Shown piece after piece: positions 54,521 to 64,000 of a stretch of 64,000 nucleotides of DNA (within the stretch, counting starts at the first letter, position 1; each line of letters opens with the position of its first letter). The DNA comes from Photobacterium sanctipauli (lineage in GTDB: Bacteria > Pseudomonadota > Gammaproteobacteria > Enterobacterales > Vibrionaceae): NCBI RefSeq assembly GCF_003026495.1, contig NZ_PYMA01000004.1, forward strand, positions 232,123 to 296,122, read 5' to 3'. The translations under genes and the position numbers were made by a program. Under the pieces are notes generated by a model, which did no database searches, was not told the origin of the DNA, and saw only the letters and a list, made by a program, of their open reading frames with translations.

Positions 54521-55639
54521 TTAGCCACGGTAGTAGTTCTGAGGAACAAACGGCATTTTCTCAACAGTCATAGGTAACTTCTTGCCACGCACTTCTGCGA
54601 AAATTTCAGTACCAATAACAGCAAGATCTGTCTTCACATAAGCCATTGCCACTGGTGCGCCTTTCGTTGGGCCAAACGTACCACTGGTAACAATACCGAT
54701 TTCATTATCATCAGCATCAAACAGCTTACTACCTTCACGTACCGGCGCTTTAGACTGACCAATCAAGCCAACACGCTTACGAGCAACGTCTTTTGTCTTA
54801 ATTTGCTCTAGGATAATGTCGGCGCCAGGGAAGCCAGCTGCACGCTCACCGTCAGCACGGCGCGGCTTGCTAATACCCCATAGTAGGCTTGCTTCAACAG
54901 GTGTCGTCGTTGTGTCAATGTCGTGACCATATAGACACAGGCCACACTCAAGGCGAAGTGAATCACGAGCACCAAGGCCAATCCATTCTACTTCGTCTTC
55001 ACCAAGCAGTGCGCGAGCCAGCTCTTCCGCTTTGTCTGCAGGTACAGAGATTTCATAACCATCTTCACCTGTGTAGCCTGAACGGCTAACCAAACACTCA
55101 GCACCAACAAGCTCAAGTGACGTTGCATCCATAAATACCATGTCACTAACAGCAGGGTTTAGTCGAGCTAGTACTTCAGCTGCTTTAGGGCCTTGCAGTG
55201 CAAGCAGTGCACGGTCGTCAATTAGCTCCATCGTAACATCTTCAGGAAGGTGAGCCTTGATATGGGCAATATCTTGGTCTTTACACGCTGCGTTCACAAC
55301 AACAAATAGGTGATCGCCAAAGTTGGTCACCATCAAGTCATCAAGGATACCGCCTTGCTCGTTAGTGAAGAACGCATAGCGCTGCTTGCCTGCAGGCAGG
55401 TCAATAATATCGACAGGCACCAATGATTCCATTACCTTCGCTGCATTTGCACCATGAAGGCGTAGCTGACCCATATGAGAAACATCAAATAAACCAGCTG
55501 CTTCACGACAGTGAATATGCTCTTTACGTACACCTAGCGCATACTGAACTGGCATATCATAGCCAGCAAACGGCACCATTTTTGCGCCCATTTCGATATG
55601 TAGTGCGTGTAGAGGTGTTACCAGTAGATCTTGAGACAT
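54521..55639 (-). CDS. gcvT: aminomethyltransferase, T protein of the glycine cleavage system
   Basis: A 372-residue tetrahydrofolate-dependent aminomethyltransferase, normal length. It begins TPLHALHIEMGAKMVPFAGYDMPVQY and has FDVSHMGQ, VSRSGYTGEDGYEISVP and ARDSLRLECGLCLYGHD. It releases ammonia from the H-protein-bound intermediate and forms methylene-THF. In the window it is transcribed apart from gcvH and gcvP, on the opposite strand. The XRE-cupin gene lies upstream on the same strand, 315 bases away. A leader hairpin lies 69 bases before the start. Confidence 0.95.
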   Translation of the reverse strand: MSQDLLVTPLHALHIEMGAKMVPFAGYDMPVQYALGVRKEHIHCREAAGLFDVSHMGQLRLHGANAAKVMESLVPVDIIDLPAGKQRYAFFTNEQGGILDDLMVTNFGDHLFVVVNAACKDQDIAHIKAHLPEDVTMELIDDRALLALQGPKAAEVLARLNPAVSDMVFMDATSLELVGAECLVSRSGYTGEDGYEISVPADKAEELARALLGEDEVEWIGLGARDSLRLECGLCLYGHDIDTTTTPVEASLLWGISKPRRADGERAAGFPGADIILEQIKTKDVARKRVGLIGQSKAPVREGSKLFDADDNEIGIVTSGTFGPTKGAPVAMAYVKTDLAVIGTEIFAEVRGKKLPMTVEKMPFVPQNYYRG

Positions 55640-55707
55640 ACGTTAATTCTCCGTACACCGCGAGCATGCGGCTATTATTCCATTTAGGCTGTTACAGGCA
55701 TGTTAAA

Positions 55708-55752
55708 CACAGTTTCCAATAATAGACAAAGTTTATTGGTAGTTAAACTGTG
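55708..55752 (-). promoter_or_regulatory. leader hairpin and TTTCCAAT element upstream of gcvT
   Basis: CACAGTTT pairs with AAACTGTG and CCAATAA with TTATTGG, leaving a ten-base loop and a five-base bulge. TTTCCAAT at 55713-55720 recurs, reversed, before glyA and nearly exactly before the XRE gene. It may be an operator for the XRE regulator, an RNA leader structure, or both. Nothing else is seen in 55640-55954. Confidence 0.5.
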
Positions 55753-55954
55753 CTACATCACATAATAATTGTTAAAACTGTTTCTCATTGATTTCGATAC
55801 ACATTGCATCGGGCAATTAAGCTTAAACTGCTAGCATCGATGAGCAGAATACTAACAGTTGTAAATTCATCACTTTTTGTTTAACAAGCGAGTGTCTAAC
55901 GGTTTTTTCGCTTTCTTTATTCTAGTCAGGCAATTTATAGCCATGTTTTGCAAA

Positions 55955-56599
55955 CTAAGAAGATGTCACCCAAAGAATATGCGCATCTTGCTCACTGACC
56001 GACACTAACATGTGCCCCATCGTGGCATCATAGTAAACAGAATCCCCTTCACTGAGGTTAACCGGTTCGTAAAACTCCGAGAAAAAGGTAATTTCCCCTT
56101 CCAGCACCAACAAGAACTCTTCGCCATCATGGCGGATCCAATCAGAGTAGTCCTCGAACTCACGGGCACGGATGCGCGATTTGAACGGCATCATTTTCTT
56201 CTTGGTTAACTGCGTCGCTAACAGCTCATGCTCATAAGTCGTTGTTGGGTGTGGCTTACCCTCTTCTTTACGGGTAATGTCACGACGACCGGTGGCAGTA
56301 ATTTGCTTTGGCGGAGAGAAAAGCTGTGGAATATCAATATCTAACCCACTCGCCAGCTTTTGCATTGCCTGGAAAGTCGGTGAAATTTGCTCGTTCTCAA
56401 TCTTAGACAACGTCGAGCGCGCTAACCCAGTACGCTTACTGGCTTCCTCTAGTGTTAAGCCATGTGCGGTACGGATTTCTTTCAGTCGCTTACCCAATTG
56501 TAGGGGTTCGATTTTCTCTGCCTTTTCGCTTTCCTGCTCCTTTACTACCGTCATTGAGGGGTAGACATCGACCGATTGTTCATTACTCATTTCATCCAT
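55955..56599 (-). CDS. XRE-family regulator with cupin domain (probable glycine cleavage regulator)
   Basis: A 214-residue protein. After a polar leader comes an XRE helix-turn-helix (LKEIRTAHGLTLEEASKRTGLARSTLSKIENEQISPT, here in parts: RTAHGLTLEEASKRTGL and STLSKIENEQ). A C-terminal cupin (WIRHDGEEFLLVLEGEI; LSEGDSVYYDATMGHML) probably binds a small ligand. Its position between gcvT and glyA-gcvH-gcvP, conserved as I recall in vibrios, suggests that it controls glycine metabolism. The start may be either ATG at 56599 or 56590; AAGG precedes both. Confidence 0.85.
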   Translation of the reverse strand: MDEMSNEQSVDVYPSMTVVKEQESEKAEKIEPLQLGKRLKEIRTAHGLTLEEASKRTGLARSTLSKIENEQISPTFQAMQKLASGLDIDIPQLFSPPKQITATGRRDITRKEEGKPHPTTTYEHELLATQLTKKKMMPFKSRIRAREFEDYSDWIRHDGEEFLLVLEGEITFFSEFYEPVNLSEGDSVYYDATMGHMLVSVSEQDAHILWVTSS

Positions 56600-56698
56600 C
56601 CTTGATTACTGCTTTACTTCATTCTGGCATAGTGAATCGGAAACATAAAAGTCATCAATGATCAAAACTATGACCTATGCAGCATATTTGAAACAAAG

Positions 56699-56725
56699 TT
56701 TCCAAAAGGAAAAATTCAGTTTTCC
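56699..56725 (-). promoter_or_regulatory. TTTCC inverted repeats upstream of the XRE-cupin gene
   Basis: TTTCC (56699-56703), GGAAAA (56708-56713) and TTTTCC (56720-56725) make two overlapping inverted repeats. TTTCCAAA here resembles TTTCCAAT before gcvT and its reverse complement before glyA. Autoregulation by the XRE protein is a reasonable inference. Confidence 0.45.
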
Positions 56726-56923
56726 GTACCAAATTTAACCAGTTTGATGCTAGCTTTTTGTTCTGCAGCACATGGTAATGTGCTGTCAGAAAATCGCTGC
56801 CACAATTTTTACCGCCCCTTGCCACACAAGGGCTGAGCAACATTTTTAACGGGCTACCAACATCACAATTCGTATTAATTTCATCAATAAATTTTGCGTA
56901 ATAATAGAAATTAAGATGACAAA

Positions 56924-56939
56924 AGGCAAACGTTTGCGT
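56924..56939 (+). promoter_or_regulatory. PurR-type operator upstream of glyA
   Basis: AGGCAAACGTTTGCGT differs from the consensus PurR operator ACGCAAACGTTTGCGT at one position. PurR control of glyA and gcv genes is known in Escherichia coli. An ATTGGAAA element lies 35 bases downstream (56975-56982). Confidence 0.8.
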
Positions 56940-57029
56940 AACATTGCTGTTATTAAAGTGTATGAGAATCCACTATTGGAAATTTCTGTTTGATCGGCTA
57001 TCTATAGAAAGGTATGTTACGCAGTTGTT

Positions 57030-57160
57030 AGGGTTGAACGGGTATGCTCAAACCGTCAACCGCCCTTCAAACAAGAAAGGGGCAACAAGCGAAAGACATT
57101 ATCCATAACAACGAAACACACTTAACGCTCGGCATAAAAGGACAGTCCTTCAAGAGCGCG
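57030..57160 (+). promoter_or_regulatory. glycine-riboswitch-like leader of glyA-gcvH-gcvP
   Basis: AAAGGGGCAA (57076-57085) and CTCGGCATAAAAGGACAG (57128-57145) resemble the two core strands of the glycine aptamer (AAGGRGCAA and CTCAGGYAAAAGGAC). An upstream hairpin pairs GTTGA-CGG with CCGTCAAC. A competing hairpin can form from CGCTC...GAGCG with AAGG/CCTT inside, just before the GAGG ribosome site. I do not find a clear GGAGAG strand, so this may be a degenerate or single aptamer. Confidence 0.45.
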
Positions 57161-57178
57161 ATTTGAGGATAACGTGAA

Positions 57179-58474
57179 ATGAAAGCTTCATACCAAAACC
57201 ATGATTTAGAGGTCTTCTTCTCTACTCACCTTGCACAGGTTGACGGTGCAGTTAACGCAGGCATTGCTGCCGAGCTTAACCGCCAAAACCAGCAGATCGA
57301 GCTAATTGCCTCTGAGAACATTGTGTCTAAAGCGGTCATGCAAGCCCAAGGTAGCTGCCTAACCAACAAATATGCCGAAGGATATGCCGGTCGTCGTTAC
57401 TACGGTGGCTGTGAGCATGTCGACGAAGTCGAATTGATTGCCATTGCTCGTGCCAAGCAACTTTTCCAATGTGAATATGTGAATGTTCAGCCTCACTCTG
57501 GTGCACAGGCAAATGGTGCTGTAATGCTTGCGCTGCTTCAGCCAGGCGACACCATTCTTGGTATGTCACTGGATGCCGGTGGCCACCTTACTCACGGTGC
57601 ACGCCCTGCCCTTTCTGGTAAGTGGTTTAACGCGGTTCAGTATGGTGTTGAAAAAGACACTTGCGAAATCAACTACGATGCAGTTCGTGAGCTAGCACTG
57701 GAAAGCAAGCCGAAAATGATCATCGCGGGTGGTTCAGCCATTCCTCGTCAAATTGACTTTGCTAAGTTCCGTGCAATCGCTGATGAAGTAGGTGCCTACC
57801 TAATGGTTGATATGGCCCACATTGCAGGTCTTATTGCTGCTGGTGAACACCCTAGCCCGCTTCCTCATGCACACGTTGTAACCACGACAACTCACAAAAC
57901 ACTTCGCGGTCCTCGTGGCGGAATGATTCTAACCAACCACGAAGACATCAACAAGAAGATCAATTCTGCGGTCTTCCCTGGCCTGCAAGGCGGTCCATTG
58001 ATGCACGTCATCGCAGGTAAAGCCGTTGCATTGGGCGAAGCACTAGAGCCAGAATTTAAGCTTTATATCAAGAATGTGATCAGCAACGCGAAAGTATTGG
58101 CAGAAGTACTGCAAGCTCGTGGCTGCGATATCGTAACTGGTGGTACAGATACCCACCTAATGCTTGTTGACCTGCGCCCTAAAGGCTTGAAAGGTAACCA
58201 AGTTGAAGAAGCACTTGAGCGTGCTGGCATTACTTGTAACAAGAACGGTATTCCATTCGACCCTGAAAAACCAATGGTGACGTCTGGTATCCGCTTAGGT
58301 ACGCCAGCTGGCACTAGCCGAGGTTTCGGCAACGAAGAATTCAAACAAATTGGTGAGTGGATTGGCGACGTCCTAGACGGCCTTGTTGCCAACCCAGAAG
58401 ACAACAGTGAAGTTGAGCAGCGCGTGAAGCAGCAAGTGCAAAAACTATGCAGCCGCTTCCCACTGTATCAATAA
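57179..58474 (+). CDS. glyA: serine hydroxymethyltransferase
   Basis: A 431-residue PLP enzyme, slightly longer than GlyA of E. coli (417). [36 protein letters not shown] and the PLP lysine Lys240 in [14 protein letters not shown] are all conserved. It interconverts serine and glycine with tetrahydrofolate. As first gene of an operon with gcvH and gcvP it links glycine cleavage to serine formation; vibrios carry such a second glyA. The leader holds a PurR-type site and riboswitch-like motifs. Confidence 0.95.
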   Translation: MKASYQNHDLEVFFSTHLAQVDGAVNAGIAAELNRQNQQIELIASENIVSKAVMQAQGSCLTNKYAEGYAGRRYYGGCEHVDEVELIAIARAKQLFQCEYVNVQPHSGAQANGAVMLALLQPGDTILGMSLDAGGHLTHGARPALSGKWFNAVQYGVEKDTCEINYDAVRELALESKPKMIIAGGSAIPRQIDFAKFRAIADEVGAYLMVDMAHIAGLIAAGEHPSPLPHAHVVTTTTHKTLRGPRGGMILTNHEDINKKINSAVFPGLQGGPLMHVIAGKAVALGEALEPEFKLYIKNVISNAKVLAEVLQARGCDIVTGGTDTHLMLVDLRPKGLKGNQVEEALERAGITCNKNGIPFDPEKPMVTSGIRLGTPAGTSRGFGNEEFKQIGEWIGDVLDGLVANPEDNSEVEQRVKQQVQKLCSRFPLYQ

Positions 58475-58503
58475 CACAACATAACAACGTTATTTTGACC
58501 TAC

Positions 58504-58524
58504 TAGGCTCGTTAACGGGCCTAG
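58504..58524 (+). other. hairpin between glyA and gcvH
   Basis: CTAGGC and GCCTAG form a 6-bp stem with a nine-base loop. No U-tract follows, so processing or a minor pause is more likely than termination. Confidence 0.45.
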
Positions 58525-58568
58525 AACAATAATCAATATCTGCGGAAATATTGCGCAAGGAGTTTTAC

Positions 58569-58949
58569 ATGGAAAATACACTGAAGTTCACCGAAAGCCA
58601 CGAGTGGGTACGCGACAACGGTGACGGTACTATCACTATGGGTATCTCAAACCACGCTCAAGGTCTTCTTGGTGATGTTGTATTTGTAGACCTACCAGAA
58701 GTTGGCGATTCAACAGAAGCGGGTGAGTCTTTCTCACTGGTTGAATCTGTAAAAGCAGCGTCAGATATTTACGCGCCAGTTACTGGTGAAATCGTTGAAA
58801 TCAACGAAGAGCTAGAAGATAGCCCAGAGCTAGTGAACGAAGAACCGTATGAAGGCGGTTGGATTGCTAAAATCAAAATCTCTGATGTTGAGGAGCTTAG
58901 CAACCTAATCGATGGTGATAAGTACCTAGAAACTATCGAAGAAGATTAA
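58569..58949 (+). CDS. gcvH: glycine cleavage system H protein
   Basis: A 126-residue lipoyl carrier protein. The lipoylated lysine is Lys62 in [19 protein letters not shown] near the start and the acidic C-terminus are typical. It shuttles the aminomethyl group between the P, T and L proteins. The ATG at 58569 has AAGGAG eight bases upstream; an in-frame ATG at 58551 lacks such a site. L protein (lpd) is not in the window. Confidence 0.95.
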   Translation: MENTLKFTESHEWVRDNGDGTITMGISNHAQGLLGDVVFVDLPEVGDSTEAGESFSLVESVKAASDIYAPVTGEIVEINEELEDSPELVNEEPYEGGWIAKIKISDVEELSNLIDGDKYLETIEED

Positions 58950-58958
58950 TTGAACACA

Positions 58959-59019
58959 GGCTTTCAAGCCTTAATCCCCTATTGGGAATGCTTGAAAGCC
59001 CTTTATCACCCAGTGATAA
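58959..59019 (+). other. two hairpins between gcvH and gcvP
   Basis: GGCTTTCAAGC and GCTTGAAAGCC (58959-58969, 58990-59000) form an 11-bp stem with an inner CCC/GGG helix. Right behind, TTATCAC and GTGATAA (59003-59009, 59013-59019) form a 7-bp stem followed by GTTTAAAT. They may attenuate or process the operon mRNA so that gcvH and gcvP are made in different amounts. Confidence 0.55.
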
Positions 59020-59094
59020 GTTTAAATCTTACGATGACCCATCACTATTGCAGTATGCTCAATGCAATAGGTAGTAACAGTTCAGGAAAGAACC

Positions 59095-61980
59095 ATGACC
59101 GACATGACTCTTCTAAATGCATTAAGTGACGATAAAGAATTTGCTGGTCGTCACAACGGCCCGGATTCAGCACAACAAAAAATCATGCTGGAGACCATTG
59201 GCGTTGCAAGCGTTGATCAGCTGATCGAAGAAACCGTACCTGCAGGTATCCGCCTGCCGGAGCCAATGAAGCTCGACCAGCCACAAAGCGAAGCGGACAT
59301 GCTAGCAAGCCTTAAAGCTATCGCTGGTAAGAACGTAATCAACCGCAGCTTTATCGGTCAGGGTTACTACAACACGCTAACACCGAACGTTATTCTGCGT
59401 AACGTGCTAGAAAACCCAGGATGGTACACAGCATACACGCCGTACCAGCCAGAAATTTCTCAAGGCCGCCTAGAATCACTGCTTAACTACCAGCAGATGG
59501 TGATGGACCTAACCGGTATGGAGCTGGCAAACGCATCACTACTTGATGAAGCAACAGCTGCAGCCGAAGCAATGACCCTGTGTCAGCGCGCTGGTAAGAA
59601 CAAGAGCAAAGCCTTCTTCGTTTCTGACGATTTGCACCCACAAACCGTGGACGTTGTTCGCACCCGTGCTGGTTACATCGGCATTGAAATCATCACTGGC
59701 TCTATCGACGAGCTAGACAGCCACGACGTATTCGGTGCTTTGGTACAATACCCAGGCACAACAGGTAATGTTGCTGATCTTACCGAGATCATCGAAAAAG
59801 CCCACGCCAAGAAAACCCTTGTGGCCGTTGCATCAGACTTGCTTGCTCTTACCCTTCTAAAATCACCGGGTGAAATGGGCGCAGACGTTGTTATTGGTTC
59901 AGCACAGCGCTTCGGTGTTCCAATGGGCTTCGGTGGTCCACACGCTGGCTTCATGGCAACCAAAGACAAGCACAAGCGTACCATGCCAGGCCGTGTTATT
60001 GGCGTATCAAAAGATAGCAATGACAACCAAGCACTTCGCATGGCAATGCAAACCCGTGAGCAGCACATCCGTCGTGAAAAAGCGACCTCGAACATCTGTA
60101 CTGCACAGGCACTACTCGCCAATATGGCTGCATTCTACGCGCTTTACCATGGTCCAGAAGGCCTACGTAAGATCGGTCGCCGCGTACACCACCTAACAGC
60201 GATTCTTGCTGCAGGCCTGCGTAACTCTGGTATCGAACTAGCAAACGAAAGCTTCTTCGACACCATCACGCTAAACGCTGGCAAGAAAACAACTGAGTTC
60301 TACAACAAGGCTCTTGATGCAGGCATTAACCTGCGTAAGTTCCCGTCTGGCACTCAGCTAGGTATTAGCCTAGACGAAACAACCAAAGTTGAAGATGTTG
60401 AAGAGCTACTTGCCCTATTTAGCGGCGACGAGCTAAAAGCTTCAATGTTTACAGCAGACATCGCAAGCGATGAGTTTGCCGCTATTCCAGAAAGCTGCCG
60501 TCGTACTAGCGAATACCTGACTCACCCAGTATTCAACCAGTACCACAGTGAAACGCTAATGATGCGTTACATGAAGAAGCTGGAGAACAAAGATTACTCT
60601 CTAACCCACGGCATGATCCCGCTGGGTAGCTGTACCATGAAGCTAAACGCCGCAGCTGAGATGATCCCTGTTACTTGGCCTGAGTTCGGCCAGATGCACC
60701 CGTTCGCACCTGTAAACCAAGCTCAAGGTTACGCAGAGCTAGCAGATAAGCTATCTGAAATGCTGTGCTCAATCACCGGCTATGATGCGTTCTCACTACA
60801 GCCAAACTCTGGTGCCCAAGGTGAATACGCAGGCTTGATTGCTATTCAGCGTTACCACGAAGCTAACGGCGATGCGCACCGCAACGTTTGTCTGATCCCA
60901 AGTTCAGCACACGGCACTAACCCTGCATCAGCGGCAATGGTATCGATGAAAGTGGTTGTTGTTGGCTGTGATGACCAAGGTAATATCGATGTTGAAGATC
61001 TAAAAGCGAAGATCGAAAAACACCGCGATAACCTATCGTGCATCATGATCACCTACCCTTCTACGCACGGCGTATATGAAGAAGCCGTACAAGAAGTTTG
61101 CGAACTAGTACACGAAGCTGGCGGTCAGGTATACCTAGACGGCGCGAACATGAACGCACAGGTTGGCTTAACTAACCCTGGCTTCATTGGTTCTGACGTT
61201 TCGCACCTGAACCTTCACAAAACATTCTGTATCCCTCACGGTGGTGGTGGTCCAGGTATGGGTCCTATCGGTGTTAAATCTCACCTAACCCCTTACCTAC
61301 CAGGTCACGTAGAGAACACAGAAAGCGAGCAACCACAGTACGCCGTTTCTGCTGCTGACTTAGGTTCTGCTTCAATTCTACCTATCTCATACGCTTACAT
61401 TGCGATGATGGGTGAAGAAGGCCTAACTGAAGCCACTAAGCTGGCTATCCTTAACGCAAACTACGTGATGGAGCGTCTACGTCCACACTACCCTGTGCTA
61501 TACCGTGGTACTCACGGCCGTATAGCACACGAGTGTATTGTTGATATTCGCCCAATCAAAGAAGCGTCTGGCATTTCTGAAGAAGACGTGGCTAAGCGTC
61601 TAATGGACTACAGTTTCCACGCTCCAACCATGTCGTTCCCTGTAGCGGGCACACTAATGATTGAGCCAACCGAGTCTGAAGACATTGCCGAACTAGACCG
61701 TTTCTGTGACGCGATGATCGCTATCCGCCACGAAATTGCACGAGTTCAAGACGGCGAGTGGGATCTGAAAGATAACCCGCTAGTTAACGCTCCTCACACT
61801 CAGGTAGACCTAATGGCCGCCGAGTGGGATCGCAGCTACAGCCGCGAACTGGGTTGCTTCCCATCAGCACAAACCAAAGATGCGAAGTACTGGCCAACAG
61901 TAAACCGCGTTGATAACGTGTTCGGTGACCGTAACCTTGTATGTTCTTGCCCAAGCATCGAGAACTACATCGAGGACTAA
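59095..61980 (+). CDS. gcvP: glycine dehydrogenase (decarboxylating), P protein
   Basis: A 961-residue P protein with N- and C-terminal halves of the homodimeric type. The PLP lysine is about Lys709 in [38 protein letters not shown] and [15 protein letters not shown] are strongly conserved. It decarboxylates glycine and passes the aminomethyl group to GcvH. GGAAAG precedes the ATG. Codon choice looks optimised compared with neighbours. A terminator lies 85 bases downstream. Confidence 0.96.
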   Translation: MTDMTLLNALSDDKEFAGRHNGPDSAQQKIMLETIGVASVDQLIEETVPAGIRLPEPMKLDQPQSEADMLASLKAIAGKNVINRSFIGQGYYNTLTPNVILRNVLENPGWYTAYTPYQPEISQGRLESLLNYQQMVMDLTGMELANASLLDEATAAAEAMTLCQRAGKNKSKAFFVSDDLHPQTVDVVRTRAGYIGIEIITGSIDELDSHDVFGALVQYPGTTGNVADLTEIIEKAHAKKTLVAVASDLLALTLLKSPGEMGADVVIGSAQRFGVPMGFGGPHAGFMATKDKHKRTMPGRVIGVSKDSNDNQALRMAMQTREQHIRREKATSNICTAQALLANMAAFYALYHGPEGLRKIGRRVHHLTAILAAGLRNSGIELANESFFDTITLNAGKKTTEFYNKALDAGINLRKFPSGTQLGISLDETTKVEDVEELLALFSGDELKASMFTADIASDEFAAIPESCRRTSEYLTHPVFNQYHSETLMMRYMKKLENKDYSLTHGMIPLGSCTMKLNAAAEMIPVTWPEFGQMHPFAPVNQAQGYAELADKLSEMLCSITGYDAFSLQPNSGAQGEYAGLIAIQRYHEANGDAHRNVCLIPSSAHGTNPASAAMVSMKVVVVGCDDQGNIDVEDLKAKIEKHRDNLSCIMITYPSTHGVYEEAVQEVCELVHEAGGQVYLDGANMNAQVGLTNPGFIGSDVSHLNLHKTFCIPHGGGGPGMGPIGVKSHLTPYLPGHVENTESEQPQYAVSAADLGSASILPISYAYIAMMGEEGLTEATKLAILNANYVMERLRPHYPVLYRGTHGRIAHECIVDIRPIKEASGISEEDVAKRLMDYSFHAPTMSFPVAGTLMIEPTESEDIAELDRFCDAMIAIRHEIARVQDGEWDLKDNPLVNAPHTQVDLMAAEWDRSYSRELGCFPSAQTKDAKYWPTVNRVDNVFGDRNLVCSCPSIENYIED

Positions 61981-61994
61981 GGTTAATGATCACA

Positions 61995-62055
61995 GATAAC
62001 CAAGTTGGAAACTTTGATAACCGAGTTGAAAACCGATAACTAAGTTGGAAACTAA
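61995..62055. repeat. three imperfect direct repeats after gcvP
   Basis: GATAACCAAGTTGGAAACTT, GATAACCGAGTTGAAAACC and GATAACTAAGTTGGAAACTA follow each other in units of 19-21 bases between the gcvP stop and its terminator. The copies differ at a few positions, so the array is not brand new. Confidence 0.85.
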
Positions 62056-62064
62056 CTTGAAAAC

Positions 62065-62096
62065 AAAAGGCGAACCATTTGGTTCGCCTTTTCTTT
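62065..62096 (+). terminator. terminator of the glyA-gcvH-gcvP operon
   Basis: AAAAGGCGAACC and GGTTCGCCTTTT form a perfect 12-bp stem with an ATTT loop, followed by CTTT. Confidence 0.93.
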
Positions 62097-62186
62097 AAAC
62101 CTTAGCAAAGTCACCATCCATTGGTACTTTTATCTATAATGACTTAGAGTCTGTACAGTATTGAGTAACGTAAGGGGTTCAAACTT

Positions 62187-62357
62187 ATGCCCAGAATCAA
62201 ATGCCGAAAAGCCAGAAAAAACTATAGTCAAGAAGATGTGACTGTTTTTATCCAGGCAGTCAACCGTTCAGCTAGACCTATATACTCTGAAAAAGATTAC
62301 TACCTACATGCAGAAAAAATTCACGCAACACTTCCAGCTAACAGTGAAGGTGAATAG
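62187..62357 (+). CDS. 56-residue protein of unknown function
   Basis: A complete short frame begins MPRIKCRKARKNYSQEDVTV and ends in ATLPANSEGE. It is basic at the start and acidic at the end, with no signal or membrane segment. AAGGGG lies eight or nine bases before the ATG, and TATAAT (62135-62140) sits about 45 bases upstream. Its stop is only four bases from the end of the convergent helicase fragment. I do not recognise it. It may be a small partner or regulator in an accessory locus, or a short remnant. Confidence 0.5.
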   Translation: MPRIKCRKARKNYSQEDVTVFIQAVNRSARPIYSEKDYYLHAEKIHATLPANSEGE

Positions 62358-62361
62358 ATAC

Positions 62362-63511
62362 CTATAACACTTCGATTTCAGATTCACGAAACCAGCCAGA
62401 CTCTAAACTCTTCCTCTTTACAGCTTCGGGAGCTTTTGTATAAGCAACGACAGCCAAACTCTTTTCAGCCCTACTACAAATCACGTAGAACAATCTTCTA
62501 GTTCTTGATATTACATTGTCGCGCCCTTCAGCCACGTTCTTTAGATCCTTATCGGATAAAGCTTCTGCGCCAAACAGTTTTTCATACTTAAACAAAAAAC
62601 CGTTTGCTTCATCATCATCCATTATTGCTAGGACACGTTCAAACTCTAGACCTTTAACACCTTGGTGAGTAGCAAAACCTAACTGCTCATTTATGTATAG
62701 GTCATAGCTATTTAAGTGACTAAGTGGAGCCTTTAACGCAAGATCCCACGCGGATAATGTATCACTTATTTGAATTTCTTCAGCCTCTGAACCTTTATCA
62801 CCATTAACAAAAAGAGCTTGGAGAGTCTCTGGAATATGAAGTAAATTGTGCTCATTAACTAGACGCAAGACTGACCAAATAGTTGGATCATTATCAACTA
62901 TTAATTTGCTCACAAGAGCGACTGCATGATCTGTCTCTTTCAATGTTGCTATTGGCTCTTCACGAAACCTAAAATTGTTAAAACTAATGATGTGAGAGTT
63001 CTTTTTTATAAGATTCGCTATTAAGAAATCATTGCGAGCCCTGATTGCATGGATGAATGGTAAAAACTGACTACAGAGAAACCTTAACGAAATGTTAGTC
63101 CCATTTAAAAGCGAGTCCCTTAAATAGTCAATTTTAGCTAGTGGGACATAAAATTTATCGAAACCACCGCGACTAGCTGCCATCGCATGTTCCAAAGTCA
63201 GCACTTTCGATTGACTAGGCTCTGACCACAAAGAGTCCCCTGTAATAGACGCCATTTTTTCTCTAATTTTATCCTCCACTTCAGACTTATCAGCCCCAGA
63301 GGAGTTCACTATAAATAGCCTTACATTTCCTTGAACAGCATCTTCCTTTGGATCTTGTTTTTTACCATCAGATTCCTTACGAATACTATTTATAAGCGAA
63401 ACAACCCTTTTCGCAGAGCGATGATTAATTGTCTTAGATGGTTTCTCCCAATCGATAGGAAGGGTAGATTCCAAATCATCTTTTCCCCCTCCATAGATTC
63501 TTTGCATTAAG
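62362..63511 (-). pseudogene. UvrD-like helicase, C-terminal part, interrupted by an insertion sequence
   Basis: About 383 residues of a superfamily 1 helicase C-terminal half. Motif V is probably ATHQGVKGLEFERV, and motif VI is RLFYVICSRAEKSLAVVAY. Walker A and the N-terminal half are missing: the frame runs into the left end of an IS3-family element at 63512, so the apparent start codon and first 25 residues belong to the insertion. C-terminal sequences of this kind occur in stand-alone UvrD-like helicases of phage-defence loci such as Gabija GajB, but that link is tentative. The missing half may lie beyond the element. Confidence 0.75.

Positions 63512-64000
<489 letters not shown>

Noticed and set aside
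61995..62055. CRISPR array
   Set aside because: The three repeats are directly adjacent, imperfect and have no spacers.

Overview
The window reads as a chromosomal segment of a marine gammaproteobacterium of the family Vibrionaceae (Vibrio, Photobacterium or a close relative). The evidence is gene content and order: a TonB2-type energy transducer with a TtpC-like protein, an XRE regulator between gcvT and glyA-gcvH-gcvP (as I recall from vibrio chromosome 2), a liu leucine-degradation operon, a proteobacterial dedicated sortase regulatory trio (PdsO/R/S) and CheV. Genus and replicon are inference.

Layout. 1-9.5 kb: branched-chain amino acid catabolism. A minus-strand operon (thiolase, mmsA, acyl-CoA dehydrogenase, enoyl-CoA hydratase cut by the window edge) diverges from liuR-liuA-liuB-liuC-liuE. 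Two inverted LiuR-type boxes lie between them. liuD, the biotin-carrying subunit of methylcrotonyl-CoA carboxylase, is missing from its expected place. 9.6-11.3 kb: two unknown genes. 11.4-18.1 kb: a long minus-strand set made of PepSY, DUF2271, DUF4198, two small envelope proteins and a metal ABC transporter with two binding proteins. It is headed by a Fur-like box. 18.3 kb: a candidate small RNA.

18.5-26.9 kb: a periplasmic binding protein coupled to a GGDEF/EAL protein, a Tat-exported PLP enzyme, a LysR regulator, an M20 amidohydrolase and a two-part permease. 27.4 kb: an fbpA-type ferric-binding protein behind a strong Fur box, without its permease and ATPase. 28.5-33 kb: a lipoprotein phosphoesterase and an EF-G-like GTPase. 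33.3-40.6 kb: the TonB2 operon (DUF3450, TtpC, ExbB, ExbD, TonB, TPR protein) and a TonB-dependent siderophore receptor. The receptor promoter is almost a copy of the PepSY operon promoter 22 kb away, so the two loci probably work as one iron-uptake route.

40.7-46.9 kb: a small unknown gene, a very large formate-dehydrogenase-type flavin/iron-sulfur/molybdopterin fusion, and cheV. 47-51.3 kb: pdsO, pdsR, pdsS and a 28-residue membrane peptide gene; no sortase or sortase target is present. 51.6-54.4 kb: small exported proteins, an OsmC protein and a DUF819 permease. 54.5-62 kb: the glycine cleavage system, with gcvT and an XRE-cupin regulator on one strand and glyA-gcvH-gcvP on the other. The intergenic region holds a PurR-type box, a shared TTTCCAAW element and a glycine-riboswitch-like leader. 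62.1-64 kb: an accessory edge with a 56-residue ORF, a helicase gene cut by an IS3-family element, and a second IS3-family element abutting the first.

All assignments come from reading the sequence and from memory of protein families. No database search was run.
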